From Megasphaera hominis (lineage in GTDB: Bacteria > Bacillota > Negativicutes > Veillonellales > Megasphaeraceae), in NCBI RefSeq assembly GCF_014269395.1, contig NZ_JACOGK010000016.1:1-63500 (forward strand): a stretch of DNA of 63,500 bases. Direction: 5' to 3'. The position numbers and the translations under genes were made by a program. Under the pieces are notes generated by a model. It was given only the letters and a program-made list of their open reading frames with translations. It was not told the DNA's origin and ran no database searches. This document shows, in pieces, positions 61,701 to 63,500 of this stretch. Positions within the stretch are counted from its first letter, which is position 1. Each line of letters starts with the position of its first letter.

Positions 61701-62716
61701 TCCTGCAGCGTAAGGTTTCCATTTGGAAGCAAGACGATAACACCGTCGTTCTGGGCATCCCCAAAGGCACACAGCCGACCCTGAACGCTGACACGAAACT
61801 CTTCGCCGAAGACCGGGCCGCAGCGATGAACCTTGTCAACACCGGTAGCGACTTTGCCGCTACTGCCGCCTACGACGGCGCTCTCACTGCCTGGAACGGC
61901 GATGCCGCCACCAAAGGTGACTTCACGCCCTACCTGGTAGTAGGCGGCCACGACCTGCGTGCTGATACAGGATCCTACGTCGACACGTACGGTCTCAACG
62001 CCAACATAGGCTTCGTCAAACGGACCAGCCAAAAAGGCCATACAGACACGCTCATGCCGTTCTTAGAATATGGTAACGGCAACTACACGAGCCACCTCGA
62101 TAACGGAGCCCGCGGCGACGGCGACCAACGCTACATCGGTGCCGGCCTCCTGGCCCGCAGAGACCTGGCTAGCGGCATTCACTACGAAGCCATGGTCCGT
62201 GCCGGCCGCACGAACGGCGACTTCCACGGCGTCATCGGTAAGCACATGGCCAGCTACGACACGAGCGCCCCGTACGTCAGTGCTATGTTAGGAGCAGGGA
62301 AGATCGACAAGAAAGACACGGCTTCCATCGACTACTACGGCAAGGTCTTCTGGACCCACCTGGGCAGTGACTCCGTGCAGATGCACAGTGACCTGGGTAC
62401 ATCGCAATACGATTTTGATAACGTGGATTCGTACCGTACGCGACTGGGCTTCCGCTGGACCAAAGACGTGAGCCCGACGACGTCGTACTATGCAGGCCTC
62501 GCCTGGAACTACGAATTTGGCGACAACGCTAACGCCCGCTACGGCACCTTCGACACGCCCGCAGCCGGTGTCAAAGGCTCAAGCGGCATGCTGGAACTGG
62601 GCTGGCAAAGCAAAATCGATAAAGATCACGACTGGGGCGCTGACCTTCACGTCACAGGCTGGGCAGGCGTACAACGCGGCGTGACCTACAGTGCCACCGT
62701 AAGCAGGGCGTTCTAA
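58799..62716 (+). CDS. Autotransporter 4
   Basis: A 1,305-residue autotransporter. A signal peptide (YASIMATLLTTTMSTTPLYA) is followed by a passenger of about 930 residues with the NTVxV / VYGG repeat pattern, broken by longer aromatic-rich insertions (for example around 190-340). The barrel occupies about 1040-1305 and ends SRAF. The passenger start (AGDNAVGNQLTI) and barrel (GGHDLRADTGS, YTSHLDNGARGDGDQRYIG) match autotransporter 3 closely. ATG 58799 follows GGGAAGAAGGAAG. No good intrinsic terminator follows; the hairpin repeats at 62768 begin 52 bases after the stop. Confidence 0.9.
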   Translation: MKRKNIILYASIMATLLTTTMSTTPLYAQDITEEPKTITTTETEDVYGGKATAAGDNAVGNQLTISTPGSVTGNVYAGYAAGGDALGNILTVDTKGAITGDTMAGGFSHYGAASGNTATVNNQTSTAWQTIYGGLSGINADPDNLIDYNQLTLNDLSQAYVAAYTADNNTVSVSALVESKLTDPYTPRWIVYGGHAAGYTEVKFDGKTDETVTVPVTLTAQASGNTVTVADSIVYEICGGMAEGNLFTYDGFDNNHITISPQLIIHTDGNTVNVTNSTVAGYLYGGHNWIPEDYGTNSYATHPDKVTFLTADGNTVYLENSQVELVIYGGLALDQYYIYTQWIPSPLQGEANGNTVTLVNTAAESGVYGGYIEGMGVFYDDSLTMDERAAIMKPSSANNNTVTITYQLDTPNHSIDINGGYTTYGDANGNKVSMTGKILDTGTDAQANWSLGGPNTGYGERLRYIAGGYTEGGNANDNQVSVKNVAILGSVVGGYADTYYAFVLDTAGALSQSCNNNTVAVEDVYGFSKEGNSTIHGGWVEMDGEYGPFVPSYKTTAQMQLSATGNTVTMQGDAATPTISTVDGVYGGRVQGSISIAVPTTATDTRSYTGTYASDDNTVALTDYQSGYVLGGAIEMSLDAESEKSDEAAGTPGTVTLTATGTANDNKVSLFGSTITSSVLGGAAVVNITVDDVLGESDITFKRTHTDTAQGNTVTLAKTKVTDNVIGGLALQGTADANTVTMGTDSQATSLYGGVSGYGKATGNTVNLAGGTVDSVYGGATGVLGTGSDLQNSLTDVITTLADVSAAITAPDVSQSDANGNTVNYYGGTVTDSIIGGQSDSAAVSDNVVNLYAALVGENLNLYGGIGQTESTGNTLNVYAKGNSVANLDHFQNYNFYVPAGTAAGDTVLTVTGTADLTDATVKAGVEETMNLSEGQVIDLISGTHALQDTGATYTMLDGKDVVTDAAFLQRKVSIWKQDDNTVVLGIPKGTQPTLNADTKLFAEDRAAAMNLVNTGSDFAATAAYDGALTAWNGDAATKGDFTPYLVVGGHDLRADTGSYVDTYGLNANIGFVKRTSQKGHTDTLMPFLEYGNGNYTSHLDNGARGDGDQRYIGAGLLARRDLASGIHYEAMVRAGRTNGDFHGVIGKHMASYDTSAPYVSAMLGAGKIDKKDTASIDYYGKVFWTHLGSDSVQMHSDLGTSQYDFDNVDSYRTRLGFRWTKDVSPTTSYYAGLAWNYEFGDNANARYGTFDTPAAGVKGSSGMLELGWQSKIDKDHDWGADLHVTGWAGVQRGVTYSATVSRAF

Positions 62717-62767
62717 AAAAAGCGCCACCTGTGGGGGAGACGGGCCTGAAGGGGCATTTCTGTGGAT

Positions 62768-62819
62768 TCAACCTCTATCGGTTCTTTCAGAACCACTTTC
62801 TCCGCTCTCGGAGAAAGCC
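62768..62819 (+). repeat. 52-bp hairpin repeat, copy 1
   Basis: Identical to copy 2 over all 52 bases. It contains two adjacent perfect hairpins: GGTTCT-TTC-AGAACC and CTTTCTCCG-CTCT-CGGAGAAAG. Confidence 0.85.
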
Positions 62820-62915
62820 AGCTGCAATTCAATCTTGTAGCCGGTTAGTAGCTCTAAACGTGGATATGGGTAAGTGCGAAGCAACTGGTCCTAAAAGCGG
62901 TTGATTTTTGTATAC

Positions 62916-62967
62916 TCAACCTCTATCGGTTCTTTCAGAACCACTTTCTCCGCTCTCGGAGAAAGCC
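62916..62967 (+). repeat. 52-bp hairpin repeat, copy 2
   Basis: Exact copy of 62768-62819, starting 148 bases later. It is followed by a T-rich stretch, so its second hairpin could act as a weak terminator. Confidence 0.85.
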
Positions 62968-63152
62968 TTTTCGATATTCGATTTTAATCAAATGCCATGA
63001 AACAGCTTCAAAAATGCCTGCTTTTTCAGCTTATAACAGAAAATGTATACATTCGTATAATTGGCAGAACCATTAGTGCATTTTATAGTTATACTAAGAA
63101 AGAGGTATAACTTCCCTATGCAAAAGCATACAAACCCTCCTCACTTCGGAAA

Positions 63153-63196
63153 AGCGGACCATTTACCTAACCCCCCACAACGGTAAAGCGTCCGCT
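63153..63196. other. Long imperfect stem-loop
   Basis: AGCGGAC (63153-63159) pairs with GTCCGCT (63190-63196) and TTTACC (63162-63167) with GGTAAA (63182-63187), with a 2x2 internal loop and a C-rich loop of 14 bases. It is followed by TTCTGCATTTTCT. Terminator or structured RNA. Confidence 0.5.
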
Positions 63197-63316
63197 CTTC
63201 TGCATTTTCTAAGAGCCTAAGATTGTAATACGTGTTTTTTTGTGAGGAATGACTCATATTTAGTTCTTATGTTTTATACAAACAAACTATATGGCCAGCC
63301 ATCGCAGGGTACTGAT

Positions 63317-63377
63317 ATGCTCCCTTCTAGGTAGACATGAGAAATAATAAAATCTCACTCTACTTGGAAGGGAGCAT
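63317..63377 (+). promoter_or_regulatory. Hairpin covering the transposase ribosome binding site
   Basis: ATGCTCCCTTC (63317-63327, inside the terminal repeat) pairs with GAAGGGAGCAT (63367-63377), which contains the Shine-Dalgarno of the transposase gene. The same layout is seen in the IS at 1-114. Confidence 0.6.
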
Positions 63378-63382
63378 TTATT

Positions 63383-63500
63383 ATGCATAGAACTAAGGTT
63401 TGTGCAGAAGAAAAACTACATACGGTGCTAGATATTCTTGCAGGAAAAGAATCAGTATCTCATGCTGTAGCACGATTGTCAGTAAACAAATCCTCTGTAC
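63383..63500 (+). CDS. IS3-family transposase OrfA, 5' end only
   Basis: The frame starts at ATG 63383 with GAAGGGAG upstream and runs out of the window after 39 codons. The visible part (MHRTKVCAEEKLHTVLDILA, then GKESVSHAVARLSVNKSSV) looks like the N-terminal helix-turn-helix of IS3-type OrfA proteins, which begin with a basic stretch and a helix containing a conserved Glu-Lys pair. The rest cannot be judged. Confidence 0.65.
   Translation, partial: MHRTKVCAEEKLHTVLDILAGKESVSHAVARLSVNKSSV

Larger units (their letters stand above)
62717..63312. other. Non-coding region with hairpin repeats
   Basis: About 600 bases between the last autotransporter and the right-hand IS. No credible gene is visible. 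It contains the two 52-bp repeats, a long imperfect stem at 63153-63196, and several promoter-like AT-rich stretches (for example TATACT near 63092). It may encode a structured RNA. Confidence 0.5.
63313..63500 (+). mobile_element. IS3-family insertion sequence, left end, cut by window edge
   Basis: A TG-starting terminal repeat (TGATATGCTCCCTTCTAGGT, then AGACA) of IS150 type begins at 63313 and leads into a transposase OrfA-like frame. It differs in sequence from the IS at the other window edge, so these are two elements. Confidence 0.7.

Noticed and set aside
62872..62910. 12-codon frame between the hairpin repeats
   Set aside because: A short ATG-to-TGA frame (MGKCEATGPKSG) without a ribosome binding site; expected by chance.
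62768..62967. CRISPR array
   Set aside because: Only two copies, each 52 bases with internal double hairpins, and a 96-base interval; no cas genes nearby.

Overview
The window looks like chromosome of a diderm Firmicute of the class Negativicutes, most likely Megasphaera or a close relative. Inference from gene content: Firmicutes-type genes (remA, ribonuclease M5, yloC, rpsU-yqeY, an S-box upstream of metK) sit beside genes that only make sense with an outer membrane (ExbB/ExbD/TonB, a TonB-dependent receptor, a YadA-like trimeric adhesin and four classical autotransporters). The housekeeping part is GC-rich; the adhesin region and its intergenic DNA are clearly more AT-rich.

Layout. 1-1.8 kb: edge of an IS3-family insertion sequence, a zinc/manganese-type solute-binding lipoprotein whose operon the IS seems to have cut, and a small secreted protein of unknown function, all on the minus strand. 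1.9-12.4 kb: a dense plus-strand housekeeping run: miaB, mutS, mutL, an RsmJ-like methyltransferase, miaA, a YnbB-type PLP enzyme, rnmV and rsmA. 12.5-15.8 kb: yloC, remA, gmk, rpoZ, coaBC. 15.8-20.2 kb: SAM riboswitch and metK, rpsU, yqeY, then a long glutamine synthetase behind a leader with a terminator. 20.7-23.8 kb: an M29 aminopeptidase and an OPT oligopeptide transporter, which suggest peptide use.

24.0-40.3 kb: a cobalamin riboswitch followed by about 16 kb of same-strand genes. First comes an envelope module (exported CbiK-type chelatase, ExbB, ExbD, TonB, TonB-dependent receptor, FecCD-type ABC importer). Then comes the anaerobic corrin-ring pathway (cbiD, cbiL, cbiF, cbiG, cbiH, cbiJ, cbiET, cbiA, cbiC), covering cobalt-sirohydrochlorin to cobyrinate a,c-diamide. 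Uptake and synthesis are thus placed under B12 control, although a possible second promoter lies before cbiD. A 48-bp perfect palindrome ends this block and faces a minus-strand exported flavodoxin and an AlkA-like glycosylase.

42.2-62.7 kb: a surface-protein island. It holds one trimeric autotransporter adhesin and four tandem autotransporters with repeat-rich beta-helix-type passengers and related C-terminal barrels. By sequence the four form two duplicated pairs. The first is split by a frameshift in a short G run and lacks the terminal Phe of the other three. The last 0.8 kb carries two exact 52-bp repeats, each with two perfect hairpins, and the start of a second, different IS3-family element. 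The least explained material is this island and the repeats after it.
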